Below are positions 25,960 to 34,511 of a stretch of DNA of 64,000 nt, one piece after another. Within the stretch, counting starts at the first letter, position 1, and each line of letters opens with the position of its first letter. The notes beneath the pieces were generated by a model. The model had not been told where the DNA came from. It searched no databases and worked only from the letters and a program-made list of their open reading frames with translations. The stretch comes from Skermanella sp. TT6. GTDB lineage: Bacteria; Pseudomonadota; Alphaproteobacteria; Azospirillales; Azospirillaceae. The position numbers were made by a program, and so were the translations under genes. The DNA lies in NCBI RefSeq assembly GCF_016653635.2, contig NZ_CP067420.1, forward strand, positions 1,619,501-1,683,500. Reading direction: 5' to 3'.

Positions 25960-27350
25960 CGTGCCGGCTCCGGCTCGTCCAACGGGGCGGCGGCCTCCTG
26001 CGGGCGGTGGCCGATCGCGGCGCCGACCATGACCAGGGTCGGCCCGTCGCCCAGCTCGGCGGCGGCGCGGGCCGGCAGGGTATCCAGCGTCGCGAAGCAG
26101 CGCCGCTCGTCGGGGCGGGTGCCGTTCTCGATGGCGGCGGCCGGCGTGTCCGGCGACAGTCCGGCCTCGATCAGCCTGGCGCTGAAATGCGCCAGCTGGC
26201 TTCGCCCCATGTAGATCGCCAGCGTGCCGTCCGGATTGGCGAGCCTGCTCCAGTCCAACGCCCGGGTCGCGTCGTCGTCCAGGCAGTGGGCGGTGACGAA
26301 CTGGACGCTGCGCGACACTCCGCGGAGCGTCAGCGGAATCTGCGCCGCGGCGGCGCAGCCGAGCGCCGCCGTCACGCCGGGCACGATCGACACCTCGATG
26401 CCGTGGCGGCGCAGATATTCCGCCTCCTCGCCCGCGCGGCCGAACATCAGCGGGTCGCCGCCCTTCAGCCGGACCACGCGCCGGCCCCGGCAGGCATGTT
26501 CGAGCAGCAGGGCATTGATGTCGGCCTGCTTCACCGAATGACGCCCGGCCCGCTTGCCGACCGATATCCGCTCGGCGTCCCGGCGGGCGAACTCCAGGAC
26601 TCCCTCGCCGACCAGATGGTCGTACAGGATGACGTCGGCCCGCTTGATGGCCCGGATCGCGGCCAGGGTCAGCAGGTCGGGATCGCCCGGCCCGGCGCCG
26701 ACCAGATGGACCCTGCCGGGACCGGAGTCCGTGCCGTCGGCGGCGGTCCGGCCGAGCAGGCGCTCCATCTCCGCACGGGCCTCGTCCTCCCGGCCATGCA
26801 TCGCCAGGTCCCCGGCGCGCCCGTCCAGCACCTCGTCCCAGTAGCGCAGGCGCTGGCGCGCGGTCGGCAGCGCGTCCTGCACCTTGCGGCGGAACTCCCC
26901 GGCCAGCCGCGCCAGCCTTCCGAAAGCCGAGGGGACCGCCAGTTCCAGCCGTTGGCGGATCAGCCGGGCCAGGGCCGGCGCCAGCCCGCCGGTCGAGACG
27001 GCGACCACCACCGGCGAGCGGTCGAGGATCGCCGGGAAGATGAAGTCGCAGAATTCCGGCTTGTCCACGACGTTCAGCGGGACCCCGCGCGCCCTGGCGA
27101 GGCCGGCGAGCGCCGCGGTCAGGCGCGCGTCGTCGGCGGCATCCACCACCAGGGCGACATCGTCCAGGGCCGCCGGGGTGAAGTCGGCGGCGGCCAGGTT
27201 GCGGACGTCGGCGCCCGCCCGGCGCAACAGGGCCGTCTTGTTGGCCGCCATGTCGCCGGAGCCGATCACCAGGCAGGGCCGCCCCTTCCTCAGGTCCATG
27301 AAGAGCGGCAGGTAGGGCAGCGTCTCAGGCTGCCTGGTCGCGTCGCGCAT
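25929..27350 (-). CDS. cysG: siroheme synthase (trifunctional CysG)
   Basis: A 473-residue fusion. The N-terminal half is precorrin-2 dehydrogenase/ferrochelatase (PYLPLFMDLRKGRPCLVIGSGDMAANKT, an NAD site, and SPVVVAVSTGGLAPALARLIR). The C-terminal half is uroporphyrinogen-III methyltransferase (VHLVGAGPGDPDLLTLAAIRAI, DVILYDHLV, VVRLKGGDPLMFGRAGEE). Together they convert uroporphyrinogen III to siroheme, the prosthetic group of NirB. It is the last gene of the nitrate operon and overlaps the nasA 3' end by 26 bases, consistent with coupled translation. Confidence 0.96.
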   Translation of the reverse strand: MRDATRQPETLPYLPLFMDLRKGRPCLVIGSGDMAANKTALLRRAGADVRNLAAADFTPAALDDVALVVDAADDARLTAALAGLARARGVPLNVVDKPEFCDFIFPAILDRSPVVVAVSTGGLAPALARLIRQRLELAVPSAFGRLARLAGEFRRKVQDALPTARQRLRYWDEVLDGRAGDLAMHGREDEARAEMERLLGRTAADGTDSGPGRVHLVGAGPGDPDLLTLAAIRAIKRADVILYDHLVGEGVLEFARRDAERISVGKRAGRHSVKQADINALLLEHACRGRRVVRLKGGDPLMFGRAGEEAEYLRRHGIEVSIVPGVTAALGCAAAAQIPLTLRGVSRSVQFVTAHCLDDDATRALDWSRLANPDGTLAIYMGRSQLAHFSARLIEAGLSPDTPAAAIENGTRPDERRCFATLDTLPARAAAELGDGPTLVMVGAAIGHRPQEAAAPLDEPEPARYAMERAAAG

Positions 27351-29949
27351 CGGCGATCAGCTCCTTCAGCTCGGGGATGCAGGATCCGCAGTTGGTGCCG
27401 GCCTTCAGCGCCGCGCCGACCTGTTCGGCTGAGGTCAGCCCGCCGTCGCGGATGGCGCGGGCGATCCGGTTCAGGCCGACATCGAAGCAGGCGCAGACGA
27501 CCCGTCCCTCGTCCGGCCGGCCGGCCGGCGCCCGGCCGCTCAGCAGCCCGCACCGGGCGTCCGTGTCGATCGACGGGGCGTCGAACAGGCCGACCAGCCA
27601 TTCCCGCGCGGGCAGGGTCGGGCCGAAGCTGAGGAAAAGGCAGGCGTCCAGCCGGTCGCCGTCGAGCCGCGCCCAGCGGTGAACCCCGCGCCGCGCATCG
27701 CGGTAGTCGATCCCCGGCAGCGGCGGCAGCAGCGTCTCGGCCCAGGCCGTCACGTCGGCCAGCGCGGCGGCGCCGGCCAGGGTCAGGACGCTGCAGCCGG
27801 CCGCGCTGGCCCGCGACCAGTATTCGGCGTCCCCCGGAGGGTGAACCTCCTCCCGGGTGATCAGGAAGGCGGTCCAGGCCGGCTCGAAGGGCGCCAGGCC
27901 GACGGCGGTATGCTTGAGCTCCGGCTGGCCCGATATAGGGTCGGTGACCGGGGCGACCAGCGCGTTCACGGCGCCCTCGGCCGAGAACTGCCGGCTCCAG
28001 TGCATCGGCGCGAAGAGCCGGCCCGGCGGCTGGTCGCCGGTGACCCGGACCCGCAGGATGGCGCGGCCATGGGCGGAGCGGACCACCGCCAGACCGCCGT
28101 CCTCCAGTGACGCCGCCTGGGCGTCGGCCGGGTTGACCGCGACGAACGGCTCGGCGATGTGGCTGGCCAGCCGGGGCACCCGGCCGGTGCGGGTCATGGT
28201 ATGCCACTGGTCGCGGATGCGGCCGGTATTCAGGGCGAACGGGAACCCGGCGTCCGGGAGCGTTGCGGGAGGAGCCGCCCGCACCGGCACGAAGGCGGCG
28301 CGCCCGTCCGCCGTCGGAAAGCGTCCGTCCCCGAACAGCCGGGCCGTTCCGGGCGCCGGCCATTGGACCGGCTCCAGCGCGTCATAGTCGGCATCGGCCA
28401 GGGCGGCGATGTCGAAGGCCCGCCCGCCATCGTTCTCGAACCCGGAAAGCGCCGCGTGCTCGCGGAAGATCTCCGCGGACGACCCGTAGCCGAACGCCTC
28501 GCCCCAGCCCATCCGGGACGCGACCTGAGCGATGATCCACCAGTCCGGCCTGGCCTCGCCCGGAGGAGGCAGGAAGCTCCGCTGGCGCGAGATCCGGCGT
28601 TCGGAATTGGTGACGGTGCCGTCCTTCTCCCCCCAGGCCGCCGCCGGAAGCAGAACGTCGGCATGGGCCGTGGTGTCGGTGTCGCGGGTGCAGTCGGAAA
28701 CCACGACGAACTCGCACGACGCAAGCGCGCGGGTCACCCGGCCGGCGTCGGGAAGGCTGACGGCGGGGTTGGTCGCCATCACCCACAGGGCCTTGATCCG
28801 GCCATCCTCGACCGCCTGGAACAGCTCCACCGCCTTCAGCCCCTCGCGCCTTGCGATCCGGGGCGCCCGCCAGAACCGCTCCACGCGCTCGACCGCCTCC
28901 GGCGTGAACGCCATGTGGGCCGCGAGCTGGTTGGCGAGCCCGCCGACCTCGCGCCCGCCCATGGCGTTGGGCTGGCCGGTGACCGAGAACGGGCCCATGC
29001 CCGGGCGGCCGATGCGCCCGGTCGCCAGATGGCAGTTGACGATCGCGTTGACCTTGTCGGTCCCGCGAGACGACTGGTTCACGCCCTGGGAATAGACCGT
29101 GACGGTCGCTTCCGTCCCGGCGAACCAGCCGTAGAACCGCTCGACCTCGCCGGCGTCCAGCCCGCAGGCTTCGGCGACCGCCCGCGGTTCCCCGGCAGCG
29201 GCCGCCAGGGCCTCCGCGAAGCCGCCGGTGTGCCGGGCGATGTAATCCCGGTCCAGGGCTCCCGACCGGTCCAGATAGGCCAGCAGCCCGTTGAACAGGG
29301 CCACGTCGCTGCCCGGCTTCAGCGCCAGATGCAGGTCCGCGGCGTCGCAGGTCGCCGTCCGGCGCGGGTCGATCACCACGATCCTTGTTCCGCGCTCGGC
29401 CCGGGCCCGCGCCAGCCGCCGGTACAGCACGGGATGGCACCAGGCGAGGTTGCTGCCGACCAGCACCACCAGGTCGGCCAGTTCCAGGTCCTCGTAGTTT
29501 CCCGGCACCACGTCGCCGCCGAACGCGCGGCGGTGGCCGGCCACGCTCGACGCCATGCACAGGCGGGAGTTGGTGTCGATGTTCGCCGAGCCGATGAAGC
29601 CCTTCATCAGCTTGTTGGCGACATAGTAGTCTTCCGTCAGCAATTGTCCCGAGACGTAGAAGGCGACGGCGTCCGGCCCGTGCTCGTCGATGACCGCGCG
29701 GAAGCGGTTCGCCACCGTCTCCAGCGCCTCGTCCCAGGTGGCGCGCCCGCCGTCCACGACGGGATGGAGCAGCCGGCCGCCCAATCCCAGCGTCTCCCCC
29801 AGGGCGCTGCCCTTGGAGCAGAGCCGGCCGAAATTGGCCGGGTGCTCGGGGTCGCCCGAAATCGTCCAGCCGCCCGCACCGCCGGCCTTGGCGACCACGC
29901 CGCAGCCGACGCCGCAATAGGGACAGGTGGTGCGGACGGCGCCGGTCAT
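27325..29949 (-). CDS. nasA: assimilatory nitrate reductase catalytic subunit
   Basis: An 874-residue cytoplasmic molybdenum enzyme reducing nitrate to nitrite. The start at 29949 overlaps the nirD stop (ATGA). The N-terminal [4Fe-4S] ligands are C9, C12, C16 and C44 (TTCPYCGVGCG). Molybdopterin-guanine-dinucleotide segments follow: GSANIDTNSRLCMASSVAGHRRAFG, VYSQGVNQSSRGTDKVNAIVNCHLATGRIGRPGMGPFSVTGQPNAMGGREVGG and NTGRIRDQWHTMTRTGR. The C-terminal 60 residues are a BFD-like [2Fe-2S] domain (VVCACFDVGLN with TNCGSCIPELKELI). No separate NasB reductase is encoded in the operon, so the donor is probably ferredoxin or a distant flavoprotein. Confidence 0.96.
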   Translation of the reverse strand: MTGAVRTTCPYCGVGCGVVAKAGGAGGWTISGDPEHPANFGRLCSKGSALGETLGLGGRLLHPVVDGGRATWDEALETVANRFRAVIDEHGPDAVAFYVSGQLLTEDYYVANKLMKGFIGSANIDTNSRLCMASSVAGHRRAFGGDVVPGNYEDLELADLVVLVGSNLAWCHPVLYRRLARARAERGTRIVVIDPRRTATCDAADLHLALKPGSDVALFNGLLAYLDRSGALDRDYIARHTGGFAEALAAAAGEPRAVAEACGLDAGEVERFYGWFAGTEATVTVYSQGVNQSSRGTDKVNAIVNCHLATGRIGRPGMGPFSVTGQPNAMGGREVGGLANQLAAHMAFTPEAVERVERFWRAPRIARREGLKAVELFQAVEDGRIKALWVMATNPAVSLPDAGRVTRALASCEFVVVSDCTRDTDTTAHADVLLPAAAWGEKDGTVTNSERRISRQRSFLPPPGEARPDWWIIAQVASRMGWGEAFGYGSSAEIFREHAALSGFENDGGRAFDIAALADADYDALEPVQWPAPGTARLFGDGRFPTADGRAAFVPVRAAPPATLPDAGFPFALNTGRIRDQWHTMTRTGRVPRLASHIAEPFVAVNPADAQAASLEDGGLAVVRSAHGRAILRVRVTGDQPPGRLFAPMHWSRQFSAEGAVNALVAPVTDPISGQPELKHTAVGLAPFEPAWTAFLITREEVHPPGDAEYWSRASAAGCSVLTLAGAAALADVTAWAETLLPPLPGIDYRDARRGVHRWARLDGDRLDACLFLSFGPTLPAREWLVGLFDAPSIDTDARCGLLSGRAPAGRPDEGRVVCACFDVGLNRIARAIRDGGLTSAEQVGAALKAGTNCGSCIPELKELIADARRDQAA

Positions 29950-30290
29950 GACGCCGCCGCGAGCTGGCCCGGCCGCAGGCCCAGCCGGATCAGGCCGTCC
30001 TCGACCTGCACCGGGAAGGTCCCGGCGCAGCCCTCGTCCGGCCCCGCGGCCTCGCCCGAGGCCAGGTCGATGACCCAGTTGTGCAGAGGGCAGGTGACCC
30101 GCGCGCCGTGGACGATGCCCTGGGACAGCGGCCCGCCGGCATGGGGGCAGCGGTCGCGCACCGCGAACACGTCGTCGTCCGCCGTGCGGAAGACCGCGAT
30201 GTCGCCGTGCTTCGTCTTGACGACCCGCGCCCCGGCCGGCGGGATGTCGGCGACCCGGCCGACCTCTATCCAGGTGATGTCTTCCTTCAT
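29946..30290 (-). CDS. nirD: nitrite reductase small subunit (Rieske-type)
   Basis: A 114-residue protein from the ATG at 30290; a GTG three codons upstream overlaps the nirB stop and is an alternative. It has a Rieske-like fold with both cluster motifs, DRCPHAGGPL (C-x-H) and TCPLHNWVIDL (C-x2-H), typical of the actinobacterial/rhizobial NirD type that keeps its ligands. It partners NirB in cytoplasmic NADH-dependent reduction of nitrite to ammonium. The stop overlaps the nasA start. Confidence 0.94.
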   Translation of the reverse strand: MKEDITWIEVGRVADIPPAGARVVKTKHGDIAVFRTADDDVFAVRDRCPHAGGPLSQGIVHGARVTCPLHNWVIDLASGEAAGPDEGCAGTFPVQVEDGLIRLGLRPGQLAAAS

Positions 30291-30295
30291 GATCC

Positions 30296-32767
30296 TCACC
30301 CCACCATCGCGAGCGGCGCGAACTCATGGGAATCGACGCCCCGGGAAGCGCGCTCCTCCCAAGGATCGGTCTGCGAGAACACCTGCGAGAACTGGAAGCG
30401 GGCGAACAGGGCGCGCCGGCCCTCGCCGTCCTCGACCACCCGCTTCTTCACATAGTCGAGGCCGACCCGCTCGACCCACGGCGCCGTGCGGTCCAGGTAT
30501 CGGGCCTCTTCCCGGTAGAGCTGGAGGAAGGCGCCGCAATATTCCAGCACCTGCTCCTCGGTCTCGACCTTGGCGAGGAAGTCGCATTCCCGGACCTTCA
30601 TGCCGCCGTTGCCGGCGACGTAGAGCTCCCAGCCGCTGTCCACCGCGACGACGCCGAAATCCTTGATGGTCGCCTCGGCGCAGTTGCGCGGGCAGCCCGA
30701 GACCGCCAGCTTGACCTTGTGCGGGGTCCAGGTGCCCCAGGTCATCCGCTCCAGCTTGACGCCCATGCCGGTCGAATCCTGGGTGCCGAACCGGCACCAT
30801 TCGGACCCGACGCAGGTCTTCACCGTCCGCAGCCCCTTGGCATAGGCGTGGCCGGAGACCATCCCGGCGTCGTTCAGGTCCTTCCAGACGGCGGGAAGGT
30901 CCTCCTTCTTCACGCCGAACAGGTCGATCCGCTGGCCGCCGGTGACCTTGACCGTCGGGATGGCGAACTTGTCCACCACGTCGGCGATGGCCCGCAGCTC
31001 CTTGGCGGAGGTCAGGCCGCCCCACATCCGCGGCACGACCGAATATGTCCCGTCCTTCTGGATGTTGGCGTGGACCCGCTCGTTGACGAAACGGGACTGG
31101 TAATCGTCCCGGTACTCGCCCGGCCACGCCGCCAGCAGGTAGTAGTTGAGCGCCGGCCGGCAGACATGGCAGCCGTTGGGCGTCTTCCATTCCAGAGCCT
31201 GCATGACCGCCGGGATGCTCTTCAGCTCCCCCGCGACGATCAGCCGGCGCACGTCGTCGTGGGGATGGTGGGTGCATTTGCACAGGGGCTTGGCGGCCGC
31301 GGCGGCCTGGTAGCCGTCGCCGAGCGTCAGCTCCAGCAGCTGCTCGACCAGCCCGGTGCAGGACCCGCAGGAGGCGGACGCCTTGGTGTGCGACCGCACG
31401 TCGTCCAGCGTGGTCAGGCCCTTGTCGGCGATGGCCCTGGTGATGGCGCCCTTGCACACGCCGTTGCAGCCGCAGATCTCCGCATCGTCGGAGAGGGCGG
31501 CAACGGCGGCCTTAGGGTTTGCGGCGGCACCCCCGAAGCCTTGGCCCCCGAATCCAGGGCCGAAAATCAGGGTTTCGCGCAAGGGGGCGACGTTCTCCGC
31601 CTCCCGGAGCATCTGGAAGTACCAGGCGCCGTCCCGCGTGTCGCCGTACAGCACGGCGCCGGCGATCCTGTCCCCCTTCAGCACGATGCGCTTGTAGACT
31701 CCGCGCGCGGCGTCGCGGAAGACGATGTCCTCGCAGTCCTTGCCGCCGCCGAAGTCGCCGGCCGAGAACACGTCGATGCCGGTCACCTTCAGCTTGGTGC
31801 TGGTGACCGAGCCGGCATAGGCGGAGTCCCGCCTGCCCGCGAGCTGGTCGGCGCAGACCCGGGCCATCTCCCACAACGGCGCCACCAGGCCATAGGTCGC
31901 CCCGCGGTGCTGCACGCACTCGCCGACCGCCAGGATGGCGGGGTCGGAGGTCACCATATGGTCGTCCACCACGACGCCGCGCTCGACCGCAAGGCCGGCG
32001 GACTTCGCCAGCCCGGTGCTGGGCCGGATGCCGACCGCCATGACCACCAGGTCGGCCGGGATCTCGCGCCCGTCCTTCAGCAGCACGCCGGTCACGTGGT
32101 CGTCGCCCAGGATGGCCTTCGTGTCGGCATTCGTCATCACGGAGATGCCGCGGCCTTCCAGCTCGCGCTGGAGCAGGAAACCCGCCGCCTCGTCGAGCTG
32201 GCGTTCCATGATCGTGCCCATCAGGTGGATCACGGTCACTTTCATGCCGTTGACCGCCAGCCCGTTGGCCGCTTCCAGCCCCAGCAGGCCGGCGCCGATC
32301 ACGACGGCGTGCCTGCCGCCGTCGGCGGCCTTCCTCAGCATGGACTCCACGTCGAACATGTCACGAAAGGTCACCACGCCGGGCAGGTCGCGGCCGGGCA
32401 CCGGGATGATGAACGGGTCCGAGCCGGTCGCCAGGAGCAGCCGGTCGTAGCCGACCGTCCTGCCGCCGACCGAGGTCACCGTCCGGGCCTCCCGGTCGAT
32501 CGTCTCGACCTTTTCGCCGGTCAGCAGGGTGATGCCGTTCCGCTCGTACCAGGAGCGGTCGTTCAGGACGATCTGGTCGAAGGTCTTCTCGCCGGCCAGC
32601 ACCGGCGACAGCATGATGCGGTTGTAGTTCACGTGGGGCTCGGCGCCGAACACGGTGATCTCGTACCGGTCGGGATCGCGCTGGAGCAGTTCCTCGACGG
32701 TGCGGATGCCGGCCATGCCGTTGCCGACGACGACGAGGCGTTCCTTGGGTCTTGCCATCATGTCCAT
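30296..32767 (-). CDS. nirB: assimilatory NAD(P)H nitrite reductase large subunit
   Basis: An 823-residue protein from the ATG at 32767. Domains in order: an FAD/NAD(P)H diaphorase starting with GNGMAG (residues 15-20) and a second Rossmann VVIGAGLLGLEAANGL; a BFD [2Fe-2S] domain (EICGCNGVCKGAI, ASCGSCTGLVEQ) with an additional Cys set (KPLCKCTHHPHDD); then the sulfite/nitrite-reductase repeats. The siroheme-[4Fe-4S] ligands are in KTCVGSEWCRFGTQDS and SGCPRNCAEATIKD. It reduces nitrite by six electrons to ammonium. It lies 16 bases after nrtC and five before nirD. Confidence 0.97.
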   Translation of the reverse strand: MDMMARPKERLVVVGNGMAGIRTVEELLQRDPDRYEITVFGAEPHVNYNRIMLSPVLAGEKTFDQIVLNDRSWYERNGITLLTGEKVETIDREARTVTSVGGRTVGYDRLLLATGSDPFIIPVPGRDLPGVVTFRDMFDVESMLRKAADGGRHAVVIGAGLLGLEAANGLAVNGMKVTVIHLMGTIMERQLDEAAGFLLQRELEGRGISVMTNADTKAILGDDHVTGVLLKDGREIPADLVVMAVGIRPSTGLAKSAGLAVERGVVVDDHMVTSDPAILAVGECVQHRGATYGLVAPLWEMARVCADQLAGRRDSAYAGSVTSTKLKVTGIDVFSAGDFGGGKDCEDIVFRDAARGVYKRIVLKGDRIAGAVLYGDTRDGAWYFQMLREAENVAPLRETLIFGPGFGGQGFGGAAANPKAAVAALSDDAEICGCNGVCKGAITRAIADKGLTTLDDVRSHTKASASCGSCTGLVEQLLELTLGDGYQAAAAAKPLCKCTHHPHDDVRRLIVAGELKSIPAVMQALEWKTPNGCHVCRPALNYYLLAAWPGEYRDDYQSRFVNERVHANIQKDGTYSVVPRMWGGLTSAKELRAIADVVDKFAIPTVKVTGGQRIDLFGVKKEDLPAVWKDLNDAGMVSGHAYAKGLRTVKTCVGSEWCRFGTQDSTGMGVKLERMTWGTWTPHKVKLAVSGCPRNCAEATIKDFGVVAVDSGWELYVAGNGGMKVRECDFLAKVETEEQVLEYCGAFLQLYREEARYLDRTAPWVERVGLDYVKKRVVEDGEGRRALFARFQFSQVFSQTDPWEERASRGVDSHEFAPLAMVG

Positions 32768-32783
32768 GGGGGGAGTCTCCGGC

Positions 32784-33584
32784 TCAGGCGGCATCGGCGT
32801 CGGCGGGGCGATGCCGGGCATAGAGGAAGCGCAGCACCTCGCCGCGGCAGTGGGCGTAGGTCGCGTCGTCGGCCAGGTCGAGGCGCCTGCGGGGGCGCTC
32901 CAGCGGGATGTCCAGCACTTCGCCGACGGTGGCGGCGGGGCCGTTGGTCATCATCACGATGCGGTCGGACAGCAGCACCGCCTCGTCCACGTCGTGGGTG
33001 ATCATGATGACCGTGTTGCGCAGGGTGTTCTGGATCTGCATCAGCGCGTCCTGGAGCCGGGCGCGGTTGAGCGCGTCGAGGGCGCCGAACGGCTCGTCCA
33101 TCAGAAGCACCTTGGGCTCCATCGCCAGCGCCCGGGCGATGCCGACGCGCTGCTTCATGCCGCCGGAAATCTCGGACGGGTGCTTGCCCGTGGCATGGGA
33201 CATGCCGACCAGGTTCAGGTTGTGCAGGGTCCAGTCGTGCCGTTCCTGCGCGCCGCGGGTCTTGCCGAACACCTTGTCCACGGCCAGCCGGACATTGTCG
33301 TAGACGGTCAGCCAGGGCAGCAGGGAGTGGTTCTGGAACACCACCGCCCGGTCGGGACCCGGCGCGTCGACCAGCTTCCCTTCGAGGAAGACCCCGCCCA
33401 GGGTCGGCTTCAGCAGGCCCGCGACGATGTTCAGCAGGGTGGACTTGCCGCAGCCGGAATGGCCGATGATGCTGACGAACTCGCCCCGGGCGATCTTGAG
33501 GTCCACGTCGCGCACGGCGGGAACCGGCGACTTCCGGGGGTTGAAGGTGATGCCGACGCCTTCGATGCTGAGATATGCGGTCAT
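32784..33584 (-). CDS. nrtC: nitrate ABC transporter ATP-binding protein
   Basis: A 266-residue ATPase. Walker A is GHSGCGKS (41-48), the signature is ISGGMKQRVGIARAL, Walker B is VLLMDEPFGALD, and the switch histidine is in IMITHDVDEAVLLSDRI. The sequence resembles NrtD/TauB/SsuB-type importers. It energises uptake with NrtB and NrtA. It lacks the C-terminal NrtA-like regulatory domain of cyanobacterial NrtC, so the symbol nrtD or nasD would be equally valid. Confidence 0.93.
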   Translation of the reverse strand: MTAYLSIEGVGITFNPRKSPVPAVRDVDLKIARGEFVSIIGHSGCGKSTLLNIVAGLLKPTLGGVFLEGKLVDAPGPDRAVVFQNHSLLPWLTVYDNVRLAVDKVFGKTRGAQERHDWTLHNLNLVGMSHATGKHPSEISGGMKQRVGIARALAMEPKVLLMDEPFGALDALNRARLQDALMQIQNTLRNTVIMITHDVDEAVLLSDRIVMMTNGPAATVGEVLDIPLERPRRRLDLADDATYAHCRGEVLRFLYARHRPADADAA

Positions 33585-33597
33585 GTCGGGTGTCCCT

Positions 33598-34473
33598 TCA
33601 GCGCTTGGTGTGGTCGAAGCGGCGCTGGATCAGGTTCATGCCCATGTCCAGCAGGATGCCGACCAGCCCGATCACCACGATGGCGACGATGATGCTGGAC
33701 ACGTTAAGGTTGTTCCATTCGTCCCAGACGAAGAAGCCGATGCCGATGCCGCCGGTCAGCATCTCGGCCGCCACGATGACCATCCAGGCGATGCCCAGGG
33801 ACAGGCGCATGCCGGTCAGCACGTGGGGCAGGGTGGCGGGCAGCAGGATGTGGCGGACCATCTCGATCCGGTTCAGCCGCAGGACGGCGGCGACGTTGCG
33901 GTAGTCGTTGGGGATCGCCTCGACCCCCGCCGCGGTGTTCAGGATCATCGGCCAGATGCTGGTGATGAAGATCACGAAGATCGCGGAGGGATCGACCGCC
34001 CGGAACAGAAGCAGCCCGATCGGCAGCCAGGCCAGCGGGCTGACCGGCCGCAGGATCTGGATCAGCGGCGCCCAGCCCTTGCGGAAGATCGCGCTGGAGC
34101 CCATCAGGAACCCGACGGGTACTCCCACCAGGGCCGCCAGCAGGAAGCCTGCCATCACGCGGCCCAGCGAGTAGAGCACCTGCCAGAACAGCCCCATGTC
34201 GTTGGGACCGTTGCTGTAGAACGGGTCGGACAGCAACTCGACGCCGCGCTCCCAGGTTTCCCCGATGCCGGGAAAGCCGCCGCCCAGGTTGACGGCCACC
34301 AGGTGCCACGCCAGCAGGACCACCAGCAGGGTGATGGCCGGCAGCACGATGTCGGGCAGCGCCTGGAACACCCGTTCGCGGAGGCGGGCCGCCGCCGACG
34401 GGGCCGCGGGCAGGGAGGATTGCGGCTGGACTGCGGGCGAGCGCGTGGTCTCGTCCACCGGGACGCTGGTCAT
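33598..34473 (-). CDS. nrtB: nitrate ABC transporter permease
   Basis: A 291-residue inner-membrane protein with about six membrane segments after a polar N-terminus (for example IVLPAITLLVVLLAWHLVAVNL). It has the permease coupling loop EAIPNDYRNVAAVLRLNRIEMVRHILLPATLPHVLTGMRLSLGIAWMVIVAAEM, the typical EAA motif of NrtB/TauC/SsuC permeases. It is followed after 13 bases by the ATPase gene. Confidence 0.94.
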   Translation of the reverse strand: MTSVPVDETTRSPAVQPQSSLPAAPSAAARLRERVFQALPDIVLPAITLLVVLLAWHLVAVNLGGGFPGIGETWERGVELLSDPFYSNGPNDMGLFWQVLYSLGRVMAGFLLAALVGVPVGFLMGSSAIFRKGWAPLIQILRPVSPLAWLPIGLLLFRAVDPSAIFVIFITSIWPMILNTAAGVEAIPNDYRNVAAVLRLNRIEMVRHILLPATLPHVLTGMRLSLGIAWMVIVAAEMLTGGIGIGFFVWDEWNNLNVSSIIVAIVVIGLVGILLDMGMNLIQRRFDHTKR

Positions 34474-34511
34474 GTCTGGAAACTCCTTGATGATCTGGAG
34501 CGACGGACGAT

